A stretch of 62,242 nt of DNA from Candidatus Peregrinibacteria bacterium CG1_02_54_53 (GTDB taxonomy: Bacteria > Patescibacteriota > Gracilibacteria > Peribacterales > Peribacteraceae): contig MNWP01000033.1 in the NCBI GenBank assembly GCA_001872575.1, positions 1 to 62,242 of the forward strand. The letters are read 5' to 3'. Made by a program: the position numbers and the translations under genes. A model generated the notes under the pieces. The model searched no databases, was not told where the DNA came from, and saw nothing but the letters and a program-made list of their open reading frames with translations. Below are positions 40,554 to 48,448 of this stretch, in pieces (within the stretch, counting starts at the first letter, position 1; the number at the start of each line of letters is the position of its first letter).

Positions 40554-43148
40554 ATGTCTCAGGAATTTGACCCCTCCACTATCGAAGCCAAATGGCAGAA
40601 AAAGTGGGATGAGGCCAAGATCTATGAAACGGATCTGAAGAAGGCCAAGAATCCCTTCTATTCCCTCGTCATGTTCCCGTACCCGAGCGGGGATAAGTTG
40701 CACGTAGGTCACTGGTACAACTTTGCGCCGGCAGACAGCTTCGCGCGATACATGCGTATGAAGGGCAATGACGTGATGGAGCCCATGGGCTTCGACGCGT
40801 TTGGCTTGCCGGCTGAGAACTACGCCATCAAGAGCGGCATCCCTCCCGAAAAATCCACGAGCAGTAACGTACAGACCATGGTCAAGCAGCTCAAGCGCAT
40901 GGGGTGCATGTACGACTGGAGCAAGATGGTGAATACATCTTCACCCGAGTACTACCGTTGGACGCAGTGGCTGTTCCTCAAGATGTACGAGCACAAACTT
41001 GCCTACAAGAAAGAGGCCTCTGTGAACTTCTGCTCCAAATGCCAAACGGTACTGGCCAACGAGCAGGCGCAGGACGGTACGTGTGAGCGCTGTGGAACGG
41101 AAGTGGCGCAGAAGTCACTTGCACAGTGGTTCTGGAAGATTACGGACTACGCCGAGAGACTGCTTCAGGGGCTTGATGACTTGGACTGGCCCGAGAAGAC
41201 GAAGCTTATGCAGCGCAACTGGATCGGGAGGAGTGAAGGGGCCGAGATCACATTTGATCTTGTGGGACATACGGAGAAGCTCACTGTTTTCACCACGCGC
41301 CCTGATACGCTTTTCGGTGCCACCTACATGGTGCTGGCTCCGGAGCATCCGCTCGTCGAGAAAATTACACCGAAAGATCATAAGGGTGTCGTGCAGGCAT
41401 ATCGCGAGCAGGTGGCCAAGAAAACCGAGATGGAGCGCACGGATCTGGCCAAGGTGAAGACCGGTGAGCCGACCGGTGCATTTGCCGTGAACCCGGCAAC
41501 GGGCGAGCAGATTCCCATCTGGATTGCCGACTACGTGCTGATGACCTACGGCACCGGTGCCATCATGGCCGTTCCGGCGCATGACGAGCGTGATTTTGAT
41601 TTTGCAACTTCTCATCAATTAGATGTTAAGTGTGTGGTTGATCCTGATATTCAGACTCCGCATTTTTCAACTTATATTTATCAGAATCCTGCCCTTGCAA
41701 AAACTTCCGGGCAAAGTCTCGATAAGGGAGAAAATATCGAATGGAATACACAATGCAGACAAAATGTATTGGAGGGTACAAGGTGCTGGACAGGTCCAGG
41801 GAAAGCGATAAGTTCAGATTTCCTAAATAGTATGGGTGTTGAGGAAGCAAAAAAGCGCATGATCGCCTGGTTGGAAGATGAAGGGAGGGGTAGGGCGAGG
41901 ACGACTTTCAGACTCCGCGACTGGCTCGTGAGTCGTCAGCGCTACTGGGGTGCACCCATTCCCATCGTCTACGATCCCGAAGGCAATCCCCATCCGATCC
42001 CCGAGAAGCATCTGCCGTGGCTGCTCCCGACCGATGTTGCGTTCAAACCGACGGGCAAGTCTCCGCTCACCGAGAGTAAGGAGTTTATCGAGCGTACCGA
42101 GAAGATCTTCGGCAAAGGGTGGATGCCGGAGTTCGACACGATGGATACCTTCGTCTGCTCAAGTTTCTACTATCTGATGTATCTTTCGTCGGATGGCTTC
42201 GGCATGCAGGCCCCTCCGTTTAGCGGTTCCAAAGAGCAGGAGAAACAGGAGAAGAATCATCCAATTGATCCCCATGTTGAGCGCACATGGATGCCGGTCA
42301 GCATGTACATCGGCGGGCCGGAGCACGCGTGCATGCACCTGATCTACGCACGGTTCGTGATGATGGCACTCAAGGATTTTGGCTTCGTGTCGCACGAAGA
42401 GCCGTTCAAAAAATTAGTACATCAGGGGCTGATCACCAACAACGGCGCCAAGATGAGCAAGAGCAAAGGCAACGTCGTCAGTCCGGATAGTTTCATCGAG
42501 CGGCACGGGTCTGATGTCTTTCGTATGTACCTGATGTTCATGGGGCCCTTCACCGAAGGAGGGGATTGGAGTGACACGGGCATTAAGGGCATTGACCGCT
42601 TTGTGAAGCGGATTTATGCGCTCTGTACCGACAAAGTGAACAAAAAAGTTGATCAACCAAATGTCCTCGCCGCACTTCACCGCACGATCAAGAAGGTGAC
42701 GGAGGATATCGAAGCGCTCAAGTTCAATACGGCCATCTCTGCGCTTATGGAATTTTTGAATCTGGCGGAAGAGGAAGGGGGAGTGACGCAAAAGACGGCG
42801 CAAACTCTGACGCTTCTTCTGGCTCCCATCGCGCCGCATCTGGCCGAAGAGCTGTGGGGGTCACTGAAGGGCCCCTCCTTTGCCAAGGCTACGGAGGGCA
42901 AGAAAGGATTTGTCATCGAGCAGAAGTGGCCTTCGTTCGATCCCAAGCTGACGAAAGAAAGCACGCTCATGATAGCCATTCAGGTGAACGGCAAAGTGCG
43001 TGGTGAGATTGAAGTCGCAGCCGATGCCTCGAAAGATGATGTCCTGCTTAAGGCGAAGGCACATCCCAACGTGCAGAAGTTTCTGGAGGGCAAGAAGCTC
43101 AAGAAAGAGATTTACGTGAAAGGCAGACTCGTCAGTCTGGTCGTGTAA
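40554..43148 (+). CDS. leuS: Leucyl-tRNA synthetase
   Basis: 864 residues, class I synthetase charging tRNA-Leu. Visible motifs: PYPSGDKLHVGHWYN (HIGH motif), the zinc-type CSKCQTVLANEQAQDGTCER, CP1 editing domain with TYGTGAIMAVPAHDERDFDF, RLRDWLVSRQRYWG, and KMSKSKGNVVSPDSF (KMSKS). The region encoded by about 41605-41860, within or just after the editing domain, is clearly AT-richer than the rest. PSFAKATEGKK near the C-terminus is encoded by a palindromic insert. The ATG has TATCAT at 40542-40547, 6 nt upstream, so leaderless initiation is expected. The frame is intact. Confidence 0.96.
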   Translation: MSQEFDPSTIEAKWQKKWDEAKIYETDLKKAKNPFYSLVMFPYPSGDKLHVGHWYNFAPADSFARYMRMKGNDVMEPMGFDAFGLPAENYAIKSGIPPEKSTSSNVQTMVKQLKRMGCMYDWSKMVNTSSPEYYRWTQWLFLKMYEHKLAYKKEASVNFCSKCQTVLANEQAQDGTCERCGTEVAQKSLAQWFWKITDYAERLLQGLDDLDWPEKTKLMQRNWIGRSEGAEITFDLVGHTEKLTVFTTRPDTLFGATYMVLAPEHPLVEKITPKDHKGVVQAYREQVAKKTEMERTDLAKVKTGEPTGAFAVNPATGEQIPIWIADYVLMTYGTGAIMAVPAHDERDFDFATSHQLDVKCVVDPDIQTPHFSTYIYQNPALAKTSGQSLDKGENIEWNTQCRQNVLEGTRCWTGPGKAISSDFLNSMGVEEAKKRMIAWLEDEGRGRARTTFRLRDWLVSRQRYWGAPIPIVYDPEGNPHPIPEKHLPWLLPTDVAFKPTGKSPLTESKEFIERTEKIFGKGWMPEFDTMDTFVCSSFYYLMYLSSDGFGMQAPPFSGSKEQEKQEKNHPIDPHVERTWMPVSMYIGGPEHACMHLIYARFVMMALKDFGFVSHEEPFKKLVHQGLITNNGAKMSKSKGNVVSPDSFIERHGSDVFRMYLMFMGPFTEGGDWSDTGIKGIDRFVKRIYALCTDKVNKKVDQPNVLAALHRTIKKVTEDIEALKFNTAISALMEFLNLAEEEGGVTQKTAQTLTLLLAPIAPHLAEELWGSLKGPSFAKATEGKKGFVIEQKWPSFDPKLTKESTLMIAIQVNGKVRGEIEVAADASKDDVLLKAKAHPNVQKFLEGKKLKKEIYVKGRLVSLVV
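42871..42903. repeat. Palindromic element inside leuS
   Basis: GCCCCTCC and GGAGGGC enclose TTTGCCAAGGCTAC; in frame it encodes PSFAKATEGK, a peptide characteristic of such insertions in Patescibacteria proteins. It lies between the body and the last domain of LeuRS. Confidence 0.8.
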
Positions 43149-43175
43149 TGCACGTATATGTCATGGTGAGCTGTG

Positions 43176-43290
43176 CCTGCCCGCCGTAGCCCGAAAGCGG
43201 AGGCTGGGTCGAATCATGATAAGAGAAACGCGTGCCACTCTTCGACCAGTCTTCGCCAAGGCTACGCCCGGCAAGCAGTGCTCAGGATGA
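43176..43290. repeat. Palindromic elements after leuS
   Basis: The 165-bp gap after leuS contains GCCCGCCGTAGCCCGAAAGC near 43178 and TCTTCGCCAAGGCTACGCCC near 43251, matching the intergenic and SFAKATEG-type families. No gene is supported. Confidence 0.6.
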
Positions 43291-43313
43291 CACACGTATT
43301 AGAGGTCAGAAGA

Positions 43314-44264
43314 TCAGCGAATCGGAACCATAGGAACCGGCTTGGCGAGCCGATCCTTGTACAGATCCGGATCGATCGTGCGCTCGAAACACACGCGACC
43401 CGCTTCGTGATTCCAGAAATTAACCGTTCCGAACGGTTCGTAGACCGAAGGGCGGTTTTTTTCCGCCGATGTGGACGTCGTCTCGAACGTAGCACAGAGC
43501 TCGAAGGTCAATTTTTGAAGTGCCTTATATTCGTATGCCTCTCCGGTATTTGGATCGGCTGGCGGCATGAAGCCGGTGAGGGGACTTTCGAGAGCGTTGA
43601 TGGTCTGCGGAAGCGATCCTTTGGCAATCCAGTACTCGATCACCTGATACTGCAGCTCCTGCAGATCGCTGGCGCGTCGTTCATCGAATCGAATACGCCG
43701 CTGTTCGAAGGGTGAGCCCCCTAAAATGAACCCGCTGATGATGACGACGATGACGAGAACCGACAGACCGTAGCTCATGGCACGGTGCTGTGCCGTTGGC
43801 CGGAAACTGGTTCGACGCGCATCCCAGAATTCGTATGCGAAGACCAAGCCCGTCACGAACAGCACGGCGATAATTTTCAGCAGAAAGCGCCCCGTAAGGT
43901 CGCCGTTCAGAAAGTTGTACAGCAGAGCGATGAGATCACCGATGATCACGAGGCCCGCAAGGAAAATCGTGAGGTACAGCAGCCATTTGCGGATGCGGTA
44001 TTCGCCTTTGTGGGGATTGCGTTCCAGATCCTTGTGTAAAAACCGCGTGGTCCCGGCAAACACCGGAAACAGCACCGTAAGCATGGCGGCAGCCCAGCGG
44101 ATGGAGTCGCGAATACTTTGTGTGTAATCGGAGAGCGGATCGGGAAAAGCGAGGTTGATGAATTGGAAGAGCAGAATGAGACCGCTCACCACGCTGACGT
44201 AGAGCGTGACGGTAGCGAGAAGGTAGAGAAAGAAATCGCGCGGATAGGTGTGAGAGTCGGACAT
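43314..44264 (-). CDS. DUF5671-type multi-pass membrane protein
   Basis: 316 residues with five predicted membrane helices in the first ~190 residues: FFLYLLATVTLYVSVVSGLI, AAMLTVLFPVFAGTTRF, WLLYLTIFLAGLVIIGDLIA, LLKIIAVLFVTGLVFAYEFW and GLSVLVIVVIISGFILGGSP. A soluble C-terminal domain with pilin-like features follows (RASDLQELQYQVIEYWIAKG, LPQTINALESPLTGFMPPAD, then AYEYKALQKLTFELCATF). The N-terminal architecture matches DUF5671, common in Patescibacteria. Function unknown; a substrate-like surface domain is possible. Confidence 0.8.
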   Translation of the reverse strand: MSDSHTYPRDFFLYLLATVTLYVSVVSGLILLFQFINLAFPDPLSDYTQSIRDSIRWAAAMLTVLFPVFAGTTRFLHKDLERNPHKGEYRIRKWLLYLTIFLAGLVIIGDLIALLYNFLNGDLTGRFLLKIIAVLFVTGLVFAYEFWDARRTSFRPTAQHRAMSYGLSVLVIVVIISGFILGGSPFEQRRIRFDERRASDLQELQYQVIEYWIAKGSLPQTINALESPLTGFMPPADPNTGEAYEYKALQKLTFELCATFETTSTSAEKNRPSVYEPFGTVNFWNHEAGRVCFERTIDPDLYKDRLAKPVPMVPIR

Positions 44265-44321
44265 AGCATGCGGGGGAAATCATCGGCCAGTGTACTCGCC
44301 TTATGCCAGAACGGCATCTGA

Positions 44322-44693
44322 TTATGCTGCTTCCTTCGTAATGCCAAATGCGGCGAAATCGACTCTGCTCGAGTGACGGCCACGCTCCCTGCCGACATGT
44401 TCTTCCAGAGTGAGCATGGCATCGCGAAGAACCGGGTCTTCGAGACACCCCAACTCAATTTCCTCTTCCGTCGAGCTGAGATCCCCCAGATAATTGCTTG
44501 CTGCACGTGCACAATCCACATTGTCAGCCAATGAACGAAGTTCGGCAAGTTTTTCGGGGCAGAAATTTTTGCCGAAGCAGCACTTGCGAACAAAGCGTTG
44601 CAGCGCGTCGAGGCGTTGAAGTACGCGGATTACTGCCGTTTCCTGTTCGTCTTGATCCGGTGAATGAATGGAGGGGGTACGTGGATGTTCCAT
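44322..44693 (-). CDS. Hypothetical protein
   Basis: 123 residues, helical and acidic, with a Cys pair and CxxxxxC (VRKCCFGKNFCPEKLAEL) but no recognised family. No signal peptide or membrane span. It starts 9 nt after the methyltransferase gene's stop on the same strand, so the two are probably cotranscribed. Confidence 0.6.
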   Translation of the reverse strand: MEHPRTPSIHSPDQDEQETAVIRVLQRLDALQRFVRKCCFGKNFCPEKLAELRSLADNVDCARAASNYLGDLSSTEEEIELGCLEDPVLRDAMLTLEEHVGRERGRHSSRVDFAAFGITKEAA

Positions 44694-44702
44694 GGCGAAA
44701 AA

Positions 44703-45371
44703 TTATACACGCCTCCCGTTTTGGGATGAATGTGTTACCACAGCGGCGCGAATGCCGAATTCGTCAAGGAAAATGGCACCTCCCTGTAAATTGTGGCCTG
44801 AAGAACGAACGAACTCCGCAAGTGTTTCAGGTGAGAATTGACGGCGGGTTTCTGCAAACTCCTGTTCACCCATGGCTTCACGCCATTTCATCTCCTCTCG
44901 CGAAGTGAGCAGATCAAGTACTTCCATTTGTGACCGATTATTCAGAGTGTAATCCACAATGAGCATATCGGCCTGCGGTTGTGCGGCGCGAAGAGACTGA
45001 AGAATCCCCATTCCTGTTTTGGGCGAAACACAGCACAGGACGTATGAGAGTGTGATGATGTCGAATGCTCTTCGGCCAGGACCGAAAATCTCTGCATGAT
45101 CCACAATGCGTTCGTTCGGACATGTAGGAGGACGGATTTCCACATGAGGGTCATACAGGGCCAGTCGATCATGAAAAGTTTTAATTCCCTCCAATATGAC
45201 TCGCTGTGCACCTCGCCAGCCACATCCGTACTCCAGAAGATCAAGGTTCGGTTTGTGTATACGGCGTTCATCAATGAGGGATTGCGTTTGAGCGGTTTGT
45301 CGGAAGAATGCCTCTTCATGCCCGGCAGGTTGTTTCGTATTCGGCGTAGCGGCTTCGAAGACGTCCGTCAT
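44703..45371 (-). CDS. SAM-dependent methyltransferase-like protein
   Basis: 222 residues from the ATG at 45371 (MTDVFEAATP). NLDLLEYGCGWRGAQRVI fits the SAM-binding loop, followed by LALYDPHVEIRPP (acidic residue after strand 2) and FDIITLSYVLCCVSPKTGMG, typical of class I methyltransferases. The substrate is unknown. The start is fixed by TAGTGT eight nt before it; an in-frame ATG 12 nt upstream falls inside that promoter. Divergent from the rRNA methyltransferase gene at 45449. Confidence 0.75.
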   Translation of the reverse strand: MTDVFEAATPNTKQPAGHEEAFFRQTAQTQSLIDERRIHKPNLDLLEYGCGWRGAQRVILEGIKTFHDRLALYDPHVEIRPPTCPNERIVDHAEIFGPGRRAFDIITLSYVLCCVSPKTGMGILQSLRAAQPQADMLIVDYTLNNRSQMEVLDLLTSREEMKWREAMGEQEFAETRRQFSPETLAEFVRSSGHNLQGGAIFLDEFGIRAAVVTHSSQNGRRV

Positions 45372-45448
45372 AGCGTGGGACACTAGTGTCAGCGGAAGTT
45401 TCCGTCAATTCCCCACGCGGGGATTCCTGTTTCCTCTACAATCTGCCC

Positions 45449-46963
45449 GTGTCTGCACATCCTTTCGACCCTTCGGCTACGCTCCCCTCGGCTTCACTCG
45501 GGATCTACGACAGGGCCTTCGGTCGCTATGCGGCTTTCACGGATCTCTCTGCCTTGAATGCGGCAACGGATCAGCCGCTGCGCAAATCGGTGCGGGTAAA
45601 CACGCTCAAGTGCTCTGTTGCGGATTTTCAAGCCTGGGCCAAGATGCAGGGCTGGTCCTTGACGCCGGTTCCGTGGTGGAAAGAGGGGTTTTTCATTGAG
45701 CGTATCGATCTCTCAATGGCTCTCGGCCGTGATATCCGGCATCTGCTGGGTCATTTCTACATGCAGGAGGCGGCCAGTATGCTGCCGGTGGCACTGCTCA
45801 ATCCGCAGCCACATGAATCTATTCTGGACTTGTGCGCCGCACCCGGAAGCAAAACGACGCAGATCGCGGCGAGTTTGCAGGGCAGGGGAGTGGTCATTGC
45901 GAATGACATGCAGGAGAAGCGGCTTCGTGTCCTTAACGATGCGCTGCAGCGCACGGGGGCGACCACTGTGGTGATCACGCGCAAGGCCGGGCAGTGGTTC
46001 AGTAAGCATCTTACCGAGCGCTTCGATCGTGTGCTTTGTGATGCGCCTTGTACGGCACAGGGAACCGCGCGCAAAGATCCCACTGCGCTGCAGTACTCTT
46101 CGATGGATTCCATCGCAAAGGCCGCGCGCCTTCAGTATCAGTTGCTCGAAGCGGCGGTACATGCCGCCAGGGTGGGAGGACGAATCGTGTATTCCACCTG
46201 TACGTTAACGCCCGAAGAGAACGAAGGAGTCGCTTTGGAAATATTGAACAAATTTAGTGATCAACTTGAAATCGTCCATCCTAAGGAAGCCCTTTCCGAA
46301 GGGCTCAACTGGGACATGAGTGCAGCGATCTCTGATTCCGAAACGGTTCAGAAAACCCTCAGCCCTAACCCTAACCCTAACCCTAACCCTAATCTCCATC
46401 CCTTTCTTCGTCTCTGGCCCCAGACTTATGACACCGAAGGGTTTTTCTGTGCGGTTTTCAAGAAAGTAAAGCGCACACGCGAAGTGGAACCGCTCGAAAT
46501 GTTTCCGCGTGGCGCACGACCGTTAAGCCGCAGGAAAACTCAGGAGGTTTCGCATTTTTTTGCAGAGCAATTCGGCACCGATTTTATGGGTGAAGGCGAG
46601 TGTTTGGCAGAGAAGGGGAACTACCTGCTCCTCGTTGCCGAAGATGCACACGCTTTTCCGTTGCCGGTCACCGAGTACGCCACGGGCGTGCCCTACGCCA
46701 AGATCTTGCCCGACGGACGTTTTCGTGTGACCAATGAGATTGCGTCATTGCGGGGGCACCTTGCCTCATCGCAGATCATGGAATTGTCCGAATCCGCTCT
46801 CGATGACCTTCTTGCGGGCAAGGATCTTTCGTGCGATGCGTCCCTGCGTGGCGACACGATGTTGCGCTTTCAGAATATCGCGCTGGGCCTCGGTCTGGCC
46901 AAGGAGGGAACACTGCTTAACCGTTTACCGCGGTGGGTGGTCAAATTGGGAGGCAGAGGGTAG
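45449..46963 (+). CDS. RsmB/RsmF (NOL1/NOP2/Sun)-type RNA m5C methyltransferase
   Basis: 504 residues from a GTG at 45449. SAM-binding segment ILDLCAAPGSKTTQIAASLQ, then VIANDMQEKRLRVL, the two catalytic cysteines in CDAPCTAQGTARKDP and YSTCTLTPEENEGV. A C-terminal RNA-binding-like region completes it. It methylates a cytosine in rRNA or tRNA; which one is not decidable here. Two oddities: a palindromic-type insert near the start (FDPSATLPSASLG) and a (CCCTAA)5 tract encoding NPNPNPNPN at 46363-46392. TACAAT at 45437-45442 lies 6 nt before the GTG; the longer ATG-initiated form would begin upstream of the promoter. Confidence 0.92.
   Translation: MSAHPFDPSATLPSASLGIYDRAFGRYAAFTDLSALNAATDQPLRKSVRVNTLKCSVADFQAWAKMQGWSLTPVPWWKEGFFIERIDLSMALGRDIRHLLGHFYMQEAASMLPVALLNPQPHESILDLCAAPGSKTTQIAASLQGRGVVIANDMQEKRLRVLNDALQRTGATTVVITRKAGQWFSKHLTERFDRVLCDAPCTAQGTARKDPTALQYSSMDSIAKAARLQYQLLEAAVHAARVGGRIVYSTCTLTPEENEGVALEILNKFSDQLEIVHPKEALSEGLNWDMSAAISDSETVQKTLSPNPNPNPNPNLHPFLRLWPQTYDTEGFFCAVFKKVKRTREVEPLEMFPRGARPLSRRKTQEVSHFFAEQFGTDFMGEGECLAEKGNYLLLVAEDAHAFPLPVTEYATGVPYAKILPDGRFRVTNEIASLRGHLASSQIMELSESALDDLLAGKDLSCDASLRGDTMLRFQNIALGLGLAKEGTLLNRLPRWVVKLGGRG
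46363..46392 (+). repeat. Five tandem CCCTAA hexamers inside a coding gene
   Basis: A perfect 30-bp tract of CCCTAA units, in frame within the RNA methyltransferase gene, encoding alternating Asn-Pro. Changes in copy number would keep the frame. Confidence 0.95.
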
Positions 46964-46974
46964 GTCGAACTCGT

Positions 46975-48345
46975 TTACGCTTCCTGCCGCTTTAAGAGCC
47001 ATGTCAGCACCGGCGGCGTTAAGAGTGTGGTGAAGATGATCACAATGACGATGACCGAGAACATCTCGTCATTGACGACGCCTAATCCTTTACCGATGGT
47101 TGCGAAGATCAGGCCCACTTCTCCGCGTGGTACCATGCCCCAGCCCACGAGCCATTTACGCACGTTACCGGCAGCAAGTCCTGCGGCGATTTTTCCGATG
47201 AACGCAACGAGCGTGATGACGAGGGCGGTAAGCAGAATGGGTCCGTTGAACATGGTTTCGAGCTTCACACTCATTCCCGTCAGGACGAAGAAGATCGGAA
47301 TCAAGAAATGCCCCACGGGTTCAATAAGGTCCTCGATGTGGCGGTGTGCATGCGGCTCGATCGCGGCATGAAGTTTGTGCTTCACGCTCTCGTCACAGTC
47401 CATTACCACCTCCTTCACGTCGGCAATGACTTTGGGATCCCTGAAATAGCGGAAGTGCACGGGGTCCAACACGAGGCCTGCGGCGAAGGCGCCCACGATG
47501 GGGGCGAGCCCCACCCACTGTGCGGCGGCGGCGAAGATCAGACAGAATGAAATGGCGAGTGTGAATTTCATGGCCACACCCGTGTGGATGATCGAGAACA
47601 TTTTGCCCAATTTCGGCGCGGTCAGCTGACCGACGACGATGGCACCAACAAGAAAGAGCAGCGCCTTGCTCGTGATCCAGCCGATCTCCATGGCACTCAC
47701 GGTGCCCGATGTGGCGATGGCCGAGACGACCGCGAGGATGATCAGGCCGAGCACGTCATCAATGACGGCGGCCCCCAATACGATCTGTGCCTCAGGCATT
47801 TGCAGTTTGCCGAGATCTTTGAAAACACGGGCGGTAATGCCGACGGATGTGGCGGTGAGAGCCGCACCGAGAAAGAGGTACTCGACAGAAGAAAGCCCCG
47901 GCAGCATCCAGGGTCCTACGAGGTACGTGCCGAGCACGAAAGGCAGCACGACACCGATGATGGCAACGAGAAAGGCCGGCAATCCCACTTTGCGCATTTT
48001 CTGCATGTTCGATTCCAACCCGACCTGAAAGAGCAGAATCACGACACCCAGCTCCGCGAGAAACGTGAGCGTGCCGTTCTCTTTCACCGGTTCAAAGACA
48101 GAAATATTGAGCAGTATCAGGTTGCCCAAGATCACCCCCATGACGAGCTCGCCTAAGACCGATGCTTGTCCCACGCGTTCGACGAGGCTCGCCACTTTCG
48201 CGGCAATGAGCAGGATCGCAATCCAGAGGAAGGTGGTGGCGTACGAGTGAGCGACCGCTGCACCTTCGTTGGCGAAGACGGTAGCTCCGGTAATTGCGAA
48301 AAGCGGGAGCAGAAGCCCGGATTGGCGTTTGAGAGAGGAGATCAT
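46975..48345 (-). CDS. Cation/proton antiporter (CPA family)
   Basis: 456 residues with about twelve hydrophobic helices. Family features: VGQASVLGELVMGVILGNLI, ELGVVILLFQVGLESNMQKM, ALTATSVGITARVFKDLGK, AAVIDDVLGLIILAVVSAIA (the Asp-Asp ion site) and GWGMVPRGEVGLIFATIGKG. It exchanges Na+ or K+ for protons across the membrane, Kef/NhaP-like, without a regulatory nucleotide domain. The ATG at 48345 puts the first helix at the N-terminus; earlier in-frame starts are less likely. Divergent from dnaG. Confidence 0.92.
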   Translation of the reverse strand: MISSLKRQSGLLLPLFAITGATVFANEGAAVAHSYATTFLWIAILLIAAKVASLVERVGQASVLGELVMGVILGNLILLNISVFEPVKENGTLTFLAELGVVILLFQVGLESNMQKMRKVGLPAFLVAIIGVVLPFVLGTYLVGPWMLPGLSSVEYLFLGAALTATSVGITARVFKDLGKLQMPEAQIVLGAAVIDDVLGLIILAVVSAIATSGTVSAMEIGWITSKALLFLVGAIVVGQLTAPKLGKMFSIIHTGVAMKFTLAISFCLIFAAAAQWVGLAPIVGAFAAGLVLDPVHFRYFRDPKVIADVKEVVMDCDESVKHKLHAAIEPHAHRHIEDLIEPVGHFLIPIFFVLTGMSVKLETMFNGPILLTALVITLVAFIGKIAAGLAAGNVRKWLVGWGMVPRGEVGLIFATIGKGLGVVNDEMFSVIVIVIIFTTLLTPPVLTWLLKRQEA

Positions 48346-48448
48346 GCGATGATTGGGAAAAAGTTTCGCGCATTCTACGCATGGTTGGCTTGCCATTCAA
48401 TACTCTTTGGGGCGACTTTGGTTGGTGGTCGGGTATACTTCTCTCCCC

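Noticed and set aside
46363-46392. True telomeric or eukaryotic sequence
   Set aside because: The repeat is short, in frame, and surrounded by bacterial methyltransferase sequence.
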